NCBI GenBank assembly: GCA_021323265.1
Contig: JAJTCO010000051.1
Location: 1-42,203 of the forward strand
Source: Pseudoduganella sp.
GTDB taxonomy: Bacteria; Pseudomonadota; Gammaproteobacteria; Burkholderiales; Burkholderiaceae_D
Reading direction: 5' to 3'
DNA: 42,203 nt
The notes under the pieces were generated by a model. That model saw only the letters and a program-made list of their open reading frames with translations. It searched no databases and was not told where the DNA came from. Shown here piece after piece: positions 29,310 to 38,118 of the stretch (the stretch's first letter is position 1; every line of letters begins with the position of its first letter). Both the position numbers and the translations under genes were made by a program.

Positions 29310-29315
29310 ATTATA
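29310..29315 (-). promoter_or_regulatory. Possible -10 box for metH
   Basis: Exact TATAAT on the minus strand, 35 nt before the metH ATG. The nearest -35-like hexamer (TTGACG, 29343-29338) is 22 nt away, too far for a standard promoter, so only the -10 is suggested. Confidence 0.3.
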
Positions 29316-29414
29316 CGGCAAAGCAGCATTTTTCCCCCGTCAAGCCCCGCGGCCACCGATACAAATTCAGCATTTGCTTATACCCAAACTGACTGCCGGC
29401 CGGGGCGTGGCGGC

Positions 29415-29439
29415 GATTTGTGCTGGAAGCGCACAAATC
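29415..29439. promoter_or_regulatory. Perfect 9-bp dyad, candidate operator
   Basis: GATTTGTGC (29415-29423), 7-nt spacer, GCACAAATC (29431-29439). The dyad contains a T-N11-A core (T29421, A29433), as LysR-type regulators often bind. It lies between divergent metH and the tautomerase gene, about 80 nt before the latter. The LysR gene next to the tautomerase gene is a natural candidate for the binder (inference). Confidence 0.5.
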
Positions 29440-29519
29440 ATGTGTTGCCAGAACGCTAGCAAGTTGCGGCCGCGCTGGCTAGGATGGCTCCATCAACCAA
29501 CCACTTCAAGGAGCTGCAA

Positions 29520-29921
29520 ATGCCTATCCTGAACATCACCGTCAGCGGTACCCCGTCCCAAGTCCCGCCGCAGCGCGTCAGCGACATCCTGATGCAGCAC
29601 ACGGGCGCCATCCTGCACAAGGCGCCGGCCCTGACCGCGATTGCGGTGCACTACACGCCGCGCGAGCAATGGTTCGTGGGCGGGCAGTCGCTGGCGCAGC
29701 TGGGCAAGGCCAGCTTCTTCTTCGATATCAAGATCAGCGACGAAACCAATACCGCCAGCGAGAAGGCGGCCTACATCGCGGCGGTCTGGAAGGATCTGCA
29801 GGATCTGCTGGGCGAGTTGCACGAGGTGAGCTACATCCACATCGACGACGCGCGCCCGGCGGCCTGGGGCTGGGGCGGACTTACGCAGCAGTTCCGCGCG
29901 GTTCAGAAGATGTTGATGTAA
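29520..29921 (+). CDS. Tautomerase family protein (4-oxalocrotonate tautomerase-like)
   Basis: 133-residue protein beginning MPILNITVSGTP. Removal of Met exposes Pro1, the catalytic base of the tautomerase superfamily. The sequence looks like two beta-alpha-beta units (MIF-like length) rather than the ~62-residue single-unit enzyme. A good ribosome site (AAGGAG) precedes the ATG at 29520, which is preferred over an upstream in-frame start at 29484. It converges on the LysR gene with a 19-nt overlap. The substrate is unknown. Confidence 0.85.
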   Translation: MPILNITVSGTPSQVPPQRVSDILMQHTGAILHKAPALTAIAVHYTPREQWFVGGQSLAQLGKASFFFDIKISDETNTASEKAAYIAAVWKDLQDLLGELHEVSYIHIDDARPAAWGWGGLTQQFRAVQKMLM

Positions 29922-30799
29922 ATGCTGGCGGCGTAGTCGACGAAGGCGCGTACCTTGGGCGAGAGGTGGCGGTTCTGCGGGTAGAGCGCGTACAGCTCGC
30001 GCGGCTTGGGCGTGTAGCCGGGCAGCACTTCCACCAGCGCGCCGCTTGCCAGCTCGTCGCGCAGGATGAAGGCGGCGGCATTGGCGATGCCGGCGCCTGC
30101 CACCGCGGCAGCGCGCAAGGCGATGTTGGTGTTGGCCTGCAGCGTGCCGCGGACGGCAACCGTGTGCTCGCTGCCGTCCGGGCCGAGCAGGGTCCATTCA
30201 TGGGCGCGTGCCGCCGCCGTGTACACCAGGCAGTTGTGCTGCGCCAGTTCGGCCGGCGTGGCTGGCGCGCCGTGCTGGCGCAGGTAGGCCGGGCTGGCCG
30301 CCAGCACAACCTGGCTGGCGGCGAGGCGGCGCGCAACGAGCGTGGAGTCGGGCAGGCCGCGCGCAAGGCGCAAGGCGACATCGAAGCCTTCTTCGATCAG
30401 GTCCACCATGCGGTCGTTGCACACCAGGTCGACCTGCACGCCCGGATACCGGGCCATGAAGCCGGGCAGCCACTGCGCCACTTCCAGCGTGCCGAATGCC
30501 ATTGGCGCGTTGATGCGCAGCGTGCCGGTGGGTTCTGCCTGGTGGCGGCCGACGTTGCGCTCGGCCTGGTCCAGGGTGTCGAGCACCTGGCGCGCGGCGT
30601 CGTAATAGTCGCGGCCGGCATCGGTCAGGGCGAAGCGGCGCGTGGTGCGGTTCAGGAGCTGGGCCCCCAGGTGCTCTTCGAGCTGACGCACCTGGCGCGA
30701 GACGACAGTGTGGGAGATGCCGAGCGCGTCGGCGGCAGCCGTGAAGCTGCCCAGTTCCACCACGCGGCGCAGCGCGCGCAGCGCCGCGAGCTGGTCCAT
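29903..30799 (-). CDS. LysR family transcriptional regulator
   Basis: 298 residues. The N-terminal winged helix-turn-helix (about 1-60, LGSFTAAADALGISHTVVSRQVRQLEEHLG) is followed by a periplasmic-binding-like effector domain (about 90-295), of the CrgA-like subgroup by look (TGTLRINAPMAFG). The ATG directly follows the fmt stop (TAAATG), so it may be co-transcribed with def-fmt. Its 3' end overlaps the tautomerase gene on the other strand by 19 nt. The dyad at 29415-29439 is a candidate target. Confidence 0.92.
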   Translation of the reverse strand: MDQLAALRALRRVVELGSFTAAADALGISHTVVSRQVRQLEEHLGAQLLNRTTRRFALTDAGRDYYDAARQVLDTLDQAERNVGRHQAEPTGTLRINAPMAFGTLEVAQWLPGFMARYPGVQVDLVCNDRMVDLIEEGFDVALRLARGLPDSTLVARRLAASQVVLAASPAYLRQHGAPATPAELAQHNCLVYTAAARAHEWTLLGPDGSEHTVAVRGTLQANTNIALRAAAVAGAGIANAAAFILRDELASGALVEVLPGYTPKPRELYALYPQNRHLSPKVRAFVDYAASIYINIF

Positions 30800-31756
30800 T
30801 TACTGGAAGCGCTGCCCGTCGAGCGGGAAGCCTTTGATGAATTCCGCGGCCGGCAGGCGCTTGCCGCCCGGTTTTTGCAGCTGCGTCAGGCGCAGCGTGC
30901 CTTCGCCGCAGGCGACGATGATGCCGTGGTGGGCATCGGCGACGATCACCTGGCCCGGCGCGGCGCTGCTGCCTTCGTCCAGCACGTCGGCGCCCCACAG
31001 CTTGATGGTGGTGCCGTTTACGTCGCCGTGCGCGCCGGGGAAGGGGTTGAAGGCGCGGATCTTGCGGCCGATCTCGCGCGCGCTTTGCGTGAAGTCCAGC
31101 GCGGCTTCTTCCTTCAGGATCTTGTTGGCGTAGGTCACGCCTTGCTCCGGCTGCGGTACCGCTTCGACCACGCCTTGCTCCATCTTGCGCAGCACCTTGA
31201 CCATCATCTGCGCGCCCATGGCGGCCAGCTTGTCGTGCAGGGTGGCCGTGGTGTCCTGCGGCGTGATCGGGGTGCGCTCGATCAGCAGCATGGGGCCGGT
31301 GTCCAGGCCTTCTTCCATCTGCATGATGGTGACGCCGGTTTCCGCATCGCCCGCCTCGATGGCGCGGTGGATCGGTGCGGCGCCGCGCCAGCGCGGCAGC
31401 AGGGAACCGTGGATGTTCAGGCAGGTCTTGATGGCGAGGGTGGAGCGGGGCAGGATCAGGCCGTAGGCAGCCACCACCATCACATCGTAGTCGGTGGCCA
31501 GCAGGCGCGCGTGGGCGGCCTTGGCGTCGGCCGCGCGCTGCTCATCCTTGGCGTCCATGCGCAGGGACAGCGGCTGCAGCACTTCGATGCCGTGCCGCAG
31601 CGCGTACTGCTTGACCGCCGACGGCTGCAGCTGCATGCCGCGTCCGGCCGGGCGGTCGGGCTGGGTCAGGACCAGGGGAATCTCGAAACCTGCTTCATGC
31701 AGGGCCTGAAGGGCGACGGCCGCGAACTCCGGCGTGCCCGCAAAGATCACTTTCAT
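30800..31756 (-). CDS. fmt: Methionyl-tRNA formyltransferase
   Basis: Formylates Met-tRNA-fMet for translation initiation using 10-formyl-THF. The 318-residue protein shows the formyltransferase core with Asn114, His116 and Asp152 ([28 protein letters not shown]) and the C-terminal OB-like domain. The ATG at 31756 is chosen; a TTG codon just before it is in frame but less likely. It lies 19 nt after def, the standard def-fmt pair: one adds the formyl group, the other later removes it. Confidence 0.97.
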   Translation of the reverse strand: MKVIFAGTPEFAAVALQALHEAGFEIPLVLTQPDRPAGRGMQLQPSAVKQYALRHGIEVLQPLSLRMDAKDEQRAADAKAAHARLLATDYDVMVVAAYGLILPRSTLAIKTCLNIHGSLLPRWRGAAPIHRAIEAGDAETGVTIMQMEEGLDTGPMLLIERTPITPQDTTATLHDKLAAMGAQMMVKVLRKMEQGVVEAVPQPEQGVTYANKILKEEAALDFTQSAREIGRKIRAFNPFPGAHGDVNGTTIKLWGADVLDEGSSAAPGQVIVADAHHGIIVACGEGTLRLTQLQKPGGKRLPAAEFIKGFPLDGQRFQ

Positions 31757-31775
31757 CAAGTTTCCCCCGTTGTTA

Positions 31776-32315
31776 TCAGTAACGGCGACCTGCGGCGCGC
31801 AGCGCTTCTTCGCGCTGGAGACCGCGTTCTTCTTTCTGCAGTTTGGTCTTGATACGATTGCGTTTCAAGGGGGACAGGTACTCGACGAACACTTTGCCTT
31901 GCAGGTGGTCCATTTCATGCTGGATGCAAACTGCCAGCAGGCCGTCGGCTTCCAGTTCGAAGGCTTCGCCCTTGACGTTGAAGGCGCGCACCTTGACCTT
32001 GGATGGACGCTCGACGCCGTCGTAGATGCCGGGCACGGACAGGCAGCCTTCGTCGTACACCTGCTTTTCCTCGCTCGACCACAGGATTTCCGGGTTGATG
32101 AGGGCGGTCAGGCCGGACTTGTCTTCGCTGATGTCGATGACGACGACTTGCTCATGCACGTCGACCTGGGTGGCGGCCAGGCCGATGCCCGGTGCGTCGT
32201 ACATGGTTTCCGCCATGTCGTCCACCAGTTGGGCCAGGCGCGCGTCAAATACGGCGACGGGTTTGGCGACCTTGTGCAGGCGCGGATCGGGGTAGCGGAG
32301 AATATTCAGTTTCAC
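31776..32315 (-). CDS. def: Peptide deformylase
   Basis: Metalloenzyme that removes the N-formyl group from nascent proteins. The three signature motifs are intact in 179 residues: GIGLAATQ (43-50), EGCLSVPG (89-96; metal ligand Cys91) and QHEMDH (132-137; ligands His133 and His137, catalytic Glu134). It is a type I enzyme with a basic C-terminal tail. It is the first gene of the def-fmt-LysR unit. The 176-nt gap upstream, shared with the divergent LysM gene, holds no clear promoter or gene. Confidence 0.97.
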   Translation of the reverse strand: MKLNILRYPDPRLHKVAKPVAVFDARLAQLVDDMAETMYDAPGIGLAATQVDVHEQVVVIDISEDKSGLTALINPEILWSSEEKQVYDEGCLSVPGIYDGVERPSKVKVRAFNVKGEAFELEADGLLAVCIQHEMDHLQGKVFVEYLSPLKRNRIKTKLQKEERGLQREEALRAAGRRY

Positions 32316-32491
32316 GGGGTAGCTTCTTGGTCAAACGACAATAAATGTGCGGTAAACGGCGCATATTCCGTGTGCACGGTTGCTCCTGTGACACGATTTC
32401 CTTGCTTGATCAGGGTAATATGGGCAGAATTTGATTCAGTGAGGCAAGCCTTTCAGGCCTTCCGTCATTGCCGCACCTAACGGATATATCA

Positions 32492-33595
32492 ATGAAAAAT
32501 TTTAGCACAAGCAGCAGCCGCCTGTTGGCCGCCGCCCTGTTTTGCGGTGTGACGGCCGTTGCGGCCGAAGCCAAACCGCTCGTTTGCGAATTCAAGCCGA
32601 ACGCCCCGGACAGCCATACCGTCGTCAAGGGCGACACCCTGTGGGGTATCGCCGGCACCTTCCTCGACAAGCCCTGGTGCTGGCCGCAGGTGTGGGGCAT
32701 GAACAAGGAAGAAATCGCCAATCCGCACTGGATTTATCCGGGCCAGATCGTCTGGTTCGACCGCGCCGCAGGCCGCCTGCGCCTGGGCACCAAGGTGGGC
32801 GGCGACGGCAGCGGCGGCGCCGGCGACATGCGCCTGTCGCCGCAACTGCGCATGCAGGGCCTGGGCAAGGATGCCGTGCAATCGATCCCGGCCGGCGTGA
32901 TCGAGCCTTTCCTGAGCCAGCCTTTGATCATCGAGGAAGATGAAATGAAGCAGGCGCCGCACATCATCGCCACGCGCGGCAGCCGGGTCTACATCGGCAA
33001 GGACGACAAGGCCTATGTGCGCGGCGACCTGAAGGGGGGCACCTCGTTCCAGGTGTATCGTCCCGGCAAGCCGCTGCGCGACCCGATCACCAAGGCCGTG
33101 GTGGCGCAGGAAGCGTTCTACCTGGGCACGCTGAAGCTGGAGACGCCGGCCGAGAAGGGCAGCGACGTGCATACCTTCGTGGTGCAAAGCGCCAAGGAAG
33201 AAATGGGCAAGGGCGACAAGCTGATGGCCATGCCGCCGATGCCCATGCAAAACTACGTGCCGCATCCTCCGGAAGTGGAGGTCAACGCCCATGTGCTGGC
33301 CATCTACGGCGGCGTGACGCATGCCGGCCAGAATCAGGTCGTGAGCATTAATCGCGGAAAGCTTGACGGACTCGATATCGGTTCTGTGCTGCAGCTGTAC
33401 CATCGAGGGGAAACGGTGACCGATCCGGGCGGCGACAAGGGCTGGCACGGCTTGCGGGACCCGAAGGTCAAGCTGCCGGATGAACAAGTGGGCAGCTTGT
33501 TTATCTTCCGCGTGTTCAAGCACGTGTCGTACGGCTTGATCATGCAGGTGACGGAACCAGTCGTCGTGGGGGATGTCGCCAAGACAGCGGAGTAA
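32492..33595 (+). CDS. Secreted LysM domain protein
   Basis: 367-residue exported protein. The signal peptide covers about residues 1-26 (LLAAALFCGVTAVAAEA). A LysM-like peptidoglycan-binding domain follows (about 41-90: SHTVVKGDTLWGIAGTFL ... IYPGQIVWF), carrying a Trp-rich insertion (KPWCWPQVWGMN). The long C-terminal part (about 130-360) has no domain I recognise. The ATG at 32492 starts the signal peptide; an in-frame start at 32468 is less likely. The gene lies just upstream of dprA, a common order in Burkholderiales; the function is presumably in the envelope. Confidence 0.85.
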   Translation: MKNFSTSSSRLLAAALFCGVTAVAAEAKPLVCEFKPNAPDSHTVVKGDTLWGIAGTFLDKPWCWPQVWGMNKEEIANPHWIYPGQIVWFDRAAGRLRLGTKVGGDGSGGAGDMRLSPQLRMQGLGKDAVQSIPAGVIEPFLSQPLIIEEDEMKQAPHIIATRGSRVYIGKDDKAYVRGDLKGGTSFQVYRPGKPLRDPITKAVVAQEAFYLGTLKLETPAEKGSDVHTFVVQSAKEEMGKGDKLMAMPPMPMQNYVPHPPEVEVNAHVLAIYGGVTHAGQNQVVSINRGKLDGLDIGSVLQLYHRGETVTDPGGDKGWHGLRDPKVKLPDEQVGSLFIFRVFKHVSYGLIMQVTEPVVVGDVAKTAE

Positions 33596-33600
33596 TTCCC

Positions 33601-34755
33601 ATGGCCGTGCAGGACACGGACACCCCCACCCCCGCCTGCCAGGATGTCGAGAGCCTGGCAGCGTGGCTGCGCCTGGCCAACACGCCGGGCGTCGGCCGCC
33701 ACGCAGCGCACGCGCTGCTCCAGCAGTATCAATCACCACAAGCCGTCTTCAGCGCCGCCCGGTTGCGCCTGGCCACGCCGCCAGCGGACGGCGATGCCGA
33801 TGCGCGCGCCATGTCGCTGCAGGCGGCGCGCCTGCTGGCCGGGCCGACGCCTGAGCGCATCCGCGCACTGGCGCAGGCCACGCTGGCATGGTGCGCACAG
33901 CCGGGCAACCACGTCATCGTGCTGGGCCAGGCGGCCTATCCGCCCAGCCTGCAGCATATTGCCGATCCGCCGCTGCTGCTGTACGCCAAGGGCGACCCGG
34001 CCCTGCTGCAACGCCCGGCGGTGGCCCTGGTGGGCGCGCGCAACGCCACCTTGCAGGGCATGGCCAATGCGCGCCAGTTCGCCCGCGCGCTGAGCGAGGC
34101 GGGCCAGGTGGTCGTGTCCGGCTTGGCCCTGGGCATCGATGCGGCGGCCCACGAAGGCGGGCTGCAGGGCCCGGGCGGTACGGTGGCCGTGATCGGCACC
34201 GGCATCGACCGCATCTACCCGCCCCGCAATGCCGACCTGGCGCGCCGCATCGCCGCAGCAGGCTGCCTGCTCAGCGAGTTTCCCCTGGCCACGCAGGCGC
34301 GCCCCCAGCACTTCCCGATCCGCAACCGCATCATCGCCGGCATGGCGCGCGCCACCCTGGTGGTGGAGGCGGCGGCCAAGTCCGGCTCGCTGATTACCGC
34401 CCGCGCAGCCCTCGACGGCGGGCGCGACGTGTACGTGGTGCCCGGCTCCGTGCATGCGCCGCAGTCGGTGGGCTGCCACGAGTTGATCCGCGCCGGCGGG
34501 CGCCTGGTGGCCACGCCGGAACATTTGCTGGAAGACCTCGGCCTCGATCCCGGCGGGGCGGCGCCGGCCATGGACGACGCGGCGGCGCACTGGCTGCTGG
34601 CGGCGCTGGGCCACGACCCGATCGGCGCCGATGAACTTGCTACAAGGTTGCAACTTGCGCCAAGTGCCATGCAGGCAAGCTTGCTTGCCCTGGAGCTGGC
34701 CGGTGTGGTGGAAAGGCTGCCCGGCGGGGCCTTCCAGCGCTTGAAAGGTCCCTGA
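33601..34755 (+). CDS. dprA: DNA-processing protein DprA
   Basis: Loads RecA onto incoming single-stranded DNA during natural transformation. The 384-residue protein has an N-terminal SAM-like helical region, the Rossmann-like DprA/Smf core (VGARNATLQGMANARQFARAL, SGLALGIDAAAHEGGL, GTGIDRIYPPRN, FPIRNRIIAGMARATLVVEA, KSGSLITARAALDGGRDVYV) and a C-terminal winged-helix domain (about 315-380). All core motifs are intact. It starts 5 nt after the LysM gene. A small 7-bp hairpin with a 2-nt loop (34755-34770) overlaps its stop but has no T-run. Confidence 0.96.
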   Translation: MAVQDTDTPTPACQDVESLAAWLRLANTPGVGRHAAHALLQQYQSPQAVFSAARLRLATPPADGDADARAMSLQAARLLAGPTPERIRALAQATLAWCAQPGNHVIVLGQAAYPPSLQHIADPPLLLYAKGDPALLQRPAVALVGARNATLQGMANARQFARALSEAGQVVVSGLALGIDAAAHEGGLQGPGGTVAVIGTGIDRIYPPRNADLARRIAAAGCLLSEFPLATQARPQHFPIRNRIIAGMARATLVVEAAAKSGSLITARAALDGGRDVYVVPGSVHAPQSVGCHELIRAGGRLVATPEHLLEDLGLDPGGAAPAMDDAAAHWLLAALGHDPIGADELATRLQLAPSAMQASLLALELAGVVERLPGGAFQRLKGP

Positions 34756-34804
34756 AGCGCCACGGCGCTTGTGTCCAGCGCGCAGAAGCTGCTAAAGTAG
34801 CGCC

Positions 34805-35269
34805 ATGTTTGACATCCTGGTTTACCTGTACGAGACCTACTACCGCCCCGATGCCTGCCCAGAACCTGCAGCATTGGCGAAGAAACTGTCCGCTGTCGGT
34901 TTTGACGACGTGGAGATTTCCGAGGCGCTGGTCTGGCTGAACGATCTCACCGCCATGGCTGGCGGCGAGCAGTCGTTGGCGACTGCTTCGTCGGGCACGC
35001 GTTTTTACGTGCGTCAGGAACTCGATGTACTGGGCGCTTCCGCTGTCGGCTTTATCCAGTTCCTGGAGAGCGCCGGCCTGCTGTCCCCGCTGCAACGCGA
35101 AATCGTCATCGAACGCGCCCTGGCGCTGGACGAGGCGCCCGTTTCGCTTGGCAAGCTGAAAATCATTGTGCTGATGCTGCTGTGGAGCCAGGGCAAGGAG
35201 CCGGACGCCCTGATGTTCGACGACCTGTTCGGCGCCGAGGAAGACCAGGCGCCACGCCTGTTGCACTGA
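34805..35269 (+). CDS. smg: Smg family protein (DUF494)
   Basis: 154-residue soluble protein of the DUF494/Smg family, of unknown function. It begins [13 protein letters not shown], the family hallmark, and is close to the E. coli Smg length. Genes of this family regularly follow dprA and precede a topoisomerase gene, as here. No membrane segment is seen. It is 49 nt after dprA. Confidence 0.93.
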   Translation: MFDILVYLYETYYRPDACPEPAALAKKLSAVGFDDVEISEALVWLNDLTAMAGGEQSLATASSGTRFYVRQELDVLGASAVGFIQFLESAGLLSPLQREIVIERALALDEAPVSLGKLKIIVLMLLWSQGKEPDALMFDDLFGAEEDQAPRLLH

Positions 35270-35328
35270 GCACACTCTTGCCAGCGTTGCCCTGCGCCGG
35301 CCGATTCCGTAATAATATTCGCAGCGTG

Positions 35329-35349
35329 GTGATGCTTTGAGAGCATCAC
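35329..35349 (+). terminator. Possible weak terminator/hairpin after smg
   Basis: GTGATGCT (35329-35336), loop TTGAG, AGCATCAC (35342-35349), then TTT. The 8-bp stem is perfect but AT-rich with a short T-run. It lies 60 nt after smg and 69 nt before topB. A possible -35/-10 pair (TTGGCA 35351-35356; TATGAT 35377-35382) follows it, but its spacing of 20 nt is poor. Confidence 0.35.
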
Positions 35350-35417
35350 TTTGGCATCGTTTACTTTCTAATGTTGTATGATGCGCGCTGCCGCATACAC
35401 CGACGAGAACTATAAAT

Positions 35418-38075
35418 ATGAGTAAAGCCCTCATCATCGCTGAGAAACCATCTGTCGCGAACGACATCGCGAAAGCCCTTGGCGGCTTCAGCAAGCACGA
35501 TGAGTATTTCGAATCCGACGACTACGTGCTCTCCTCCGCAGTGGGTCACCTGCTGGAAATCGCCGTACCGGAAGAGCACGACGTCAAGCGCGGCAAATGG
35601 ACCTTCACCCATTTGCCGATGATTCCGCCATACTTCGCGCTGAACCCGATCGCCAAGACAGAGTCGCGCCTCAAGGTGCTGAACAAGCTGATCAAGCGCA
35701 AGGACGTCACCACCCTGATCAACGCATGCGACGCGGGCCGCGAAGGCGAGCTGATTTTCCGCCTGATTGCGCAGAACGCGAAAGCCAAGCAGCCGGTCAA
35801 GCGCCTGTGGCTGCAGTCGATGACGCCCAACGCGATCCGCGACGGCTTCACGCACCTGCGCAGCGACGAGGAGATGCTGCCGCTGGCCGACGCCGCGCGC
35901 TGCCGCTCGGAAGCGGACTGGCTGATCGGCATCAACGGCACCCGCGCCATGACCGCCTTCAACTCGAAGGAGGGCGGCTTCTACCTGACCACCGTGGGCC
36001 GCGTGCAGACGCCGACCCTGTCGATCGTGGTCGAGCGCGAAGAGAAGATCAAGAAATTCGTGCCGCGCGACTACTGGGAAGTGCGCGCGGAGTTCGTGTG
36101 CGCCGCCGGCGTGTACGAAGGCCGCTGGCTCGACACCAGCTTCAAGAAGGACGAGACCGATCCGGAACGCCGCGCCGAGCGCCTGTGGAGCAAGGCCGCC
36201 GCCGATTCGATCGCGCTGGCCTGCAAGGGCAAGCAGGGCAACGTCACCGAGGAGTCCAAGCCGACCACCTCGATGTCGCCCGGCCTGTTCGACCTGACCT
36301 CGCTGCAGCGCGAAGCAAACTCGCGCTTCGGCTTCTCGGCCAAGAATACCCTGGGCCTGGCGCAGGCGCTGTACGAGAAGCACAAGGTGCTGACCTACCC
36401 GCGTACCGATTCGCGCCACCTGCCGGAAGACTACCTGCCGACCGTCAAGGACACGCTGGAAGTCATCAAGGAAAACCATAACTACAACCAGTTCGCCAAG
36501 CAGATCCTGGACAAGGGCTGGGTCAAGCCGAACAAGCGCATCTTCGACAACACGAAGATCAGCGACCACTTCGCCATCATCCCGACCGGCATCCAGCCCA
36601 AGGGCCTGTCGGAACCCGAGCAGAAGCTGTACGACCTGGTGACGCGCCGCTTCATGGCGGTGTTCTTCCCGGCCGCGGAATTCCTGGTCACCACGCGCTT
36701 CACCGAAGTGTCTGGCCACCAGTTCAAGACCGAGGGCAAGGTGATGACCAACCCGGGCTGGCTGGCGATCTACGGCAAGGATGCCGCGGGCGACGACGAC
36801 AAGGAAGGCGGCGGCAACCTGGTGCCGGTGGCCAAGGGCGAGAAGGTGCTGACCGATAAGGTCTCTGCCAACGGCCTGGTGACCAAGCCGCCTGCGCGCT
36901 ACACGGAAGCGACCCTGTTGTCGGCCATGGAAGGCGCGGGCAAGCTGGTCGACTCCGACGAGCTGCGCGATGCGATGGCCGGCAAGGGCCTGGGCACGCC
37001 GGCTACGCGCGCGGCCATCATCGAGGGCCTGCTGGGCGAGAAATACCTGCTGCGCGAAGGCCGCGAACTGATGCCGACGGCAAAGGCGTTCCAGCTCATG
37101 ACGCTCCTGCGCGGCCTGGGCGTGAACGAACTGACCGCGCCGGAACTGACCGGCGAGTGGGAATACAAGCTGTCGCAGATGGAGAAGGGCCGCATCTCGC
37201 GTGAAGAATTCATGCGCGAGATCGCCCAGATGACCCAGATCATCGTCAAGCGCGCCAAGGAATACGACAACGACACCATTCCGGGCGACTATGCGACGCT
37301 GACTGCGCCGTGCCCGAACTGCGGTGGCGTGGTCAAGGAGAACTACCGCCGCTTCGCCTGCACCAAGTGCGAGTTCTCGATGACCAAGGTGCCGGGCGGG
37401 CGCCAGTTCGAAATCTCGGAGGTGGAAGAATTGCTGCGCGAGCGCACCATCGGCCCGCTGCAAGGCTTCCGTTCCAAGATGGGCCGTCCGTTCGCGGCAA
37501 TCCTGCGCATCGTGCGCGACGAGGACATCAGCAACTTCAAGCTGGAGTTCGACTTCGGCCAGGACGACGACAGCGAGGACGGCGAGGGCGTCGACTTCAC
37601 CGGCCAGACGCCGCTCGGCCCGTGCCCGAAATGCGCCGCCGGCGTGTACGAGATGGGCCTGGCATATGTCTGCGAAAACCAGGTAGCCAAGCCGAAGACC
37701 TGCGATTTCCGCTCGGGCCGCATCATCCTGCAACAGGAAATCCTGCCGGAACAGATGGCCAAGCTGCTTAACGAGGGCAAGACCGACCTGCTGCCGGGCT
37801 TCATCTCGCAGCGCACCCGACGCCCGTTCAAGGCGTTCCTGGTGCGCGGCAAGGACGGCAAGATCAGCTTCGAGTTCGAGCCGCGCAAGGCCAAGCCGGG
37901 CAGCGAGGACAAGGCTGCGGCCAAGAAGACTGCAGCCAAGGCCGATGGCGCGGCCGAAGCCGAGGCCAAGCCGGCCGCCAAGGCCGCGGCGAAAAAGCCT
38001 GCGGCCAAGAAGGCTGCCGCCAAGAAGCCGGCCGCCAAGAAAACAGCCGCCAAGAAAACCGCGGCTGCGGAATAA
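35418..38075 (+). CDS. topB: DNA topoisomerase III with Lys/Ala-rich tail
   Basis: Type IA topoisomerase that decatenates DNA. TOPRIM domain: Glu9 and DAGREGE (105-111). The catalytic Tyr327 lies in LTYPRTDS. Two C-terminal zinc-finger-like modules follow: the first (CPNC ... CTKC, from about residue 632) has four Cys, the second starts CPKC. The last ~60 residues (about 826-885) are an imperfect AAKKPAAKK-type repeat like eukaryotic histone H1 tails or betaproteobacterial histone H1-like proteins, probably a non-specific DNA-binding tail. The 885-residue length is well above E. coli TopB (~650), mostly from the extra C-terminal modules and tail. Confidence 0.95.
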   Translation: MSKALIIAEKPSVANDIAKALGGFSKHDEYFESDDYVLSSAVGHLLEIAVPEEHDVKRGKWTFTHLPMIPPYFALNPIAKTESRLKVLNKLIKRKDVTTLINACDAGREGELIFRLIAQNAKAKQPVKRLWLQSMTPNAIRDGFTHLRSDEEMLPLADAARCRSEADWLIGINGTRAMTAFNSKEGGFYLTTVGRVQTPTLSIVVEREEKIKKFVPRDYWEVRAEFVCAAGVYEGRWLDTSFKKDETDPERRAERLWSKAAADSIALACKGKQGNVTEESKPTTSMSPGLFDLTSLQREANSRFGFSAKNTLGLAQALYEKHKVLTYPRTDSRHLPEDYLPTVKDTLEVIKENHNYNQFAKQILDKGWVKPNKRIFDNTKISDHFAIIPTGIQPKGLSEPEQKLYDLVTRRFMAVFFPAAEFLVTTRFTEVSGHQFKTEGKVMTNPGWLAIYGKDAAGDDDKEGGGNLVPVAKGEKVLTDKVSANGLVTKPPARYTEATLLSAMEGAGKLVDSDELRDAMAGKGLGTPATRAAIIEGLLGEKYLLREGRELMPTAKAFQLMTLLRGLGVNELTAPELTGEWEYKLSQMEKGRISREEFMREIAQMTQIIVKRAKEYDNDTIPGDYATLTAPCPNCGGVVKENYRRFACTKCEFSMTKVPGGRQFEISEVEELLRERTIGPLQGFRSKMGRPFAAILRIVRDEDISNFKLEFDFGQDDDSEDGEGVDFTGQTPLGPCPKCAAGVYEMGLAYVCENQVAKPKTCDFRSGRIILQQEILPEQMAKLLNEGKTDLLPGFISQRTRRPFKAFLVRGKDGKISFEFEPRKAKPGSEDKAAAKKTAAKADGAAEAEAKPAAKAAAKKPAAKKAAAKKPAAKKTAAKKTAAAE

Positions 38076-38078
38076 ACC

Positions 38079-38103
38079 AACGGGACCTGCGCGGTCCCGT
38101 TTT
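38079..38103 (+). terminator. Rho-independent terminator after topB
   Basis: AACGGGACC (38079-38087), loop TGCGC, GGTCCCGTT (38093-38101), with TTTT spanning 38100-38103. It starts 3 nt after the topB stop and ends 15 nt before the next gene. Confidence 0.75.
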
Positions 38104-38118
38104 ACTTTCTATCGCCAG

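Noticed and set aside
29276..29519. Cobalamin or SAH riboswitch upstream of metH
   Set aside because: No B12-box or SAH-type conserved core was seen on the minus strand; the gap has a -10-like box and a dyad nearer the divergent gene.
34755..34770. Hairpin AAGCGCC/GGCGCTT after dprA as terminator
   Set aside because: The loop is only 2 nt and there is no T-run, so it is unlikely to terminate transcription.
37900..38072. Tandem DNA repeat at the end of topB
   Set aside because: The repeats are imperfect and in frame; they encode the Lys/Ala-rich tail and are not a separate repeat element.
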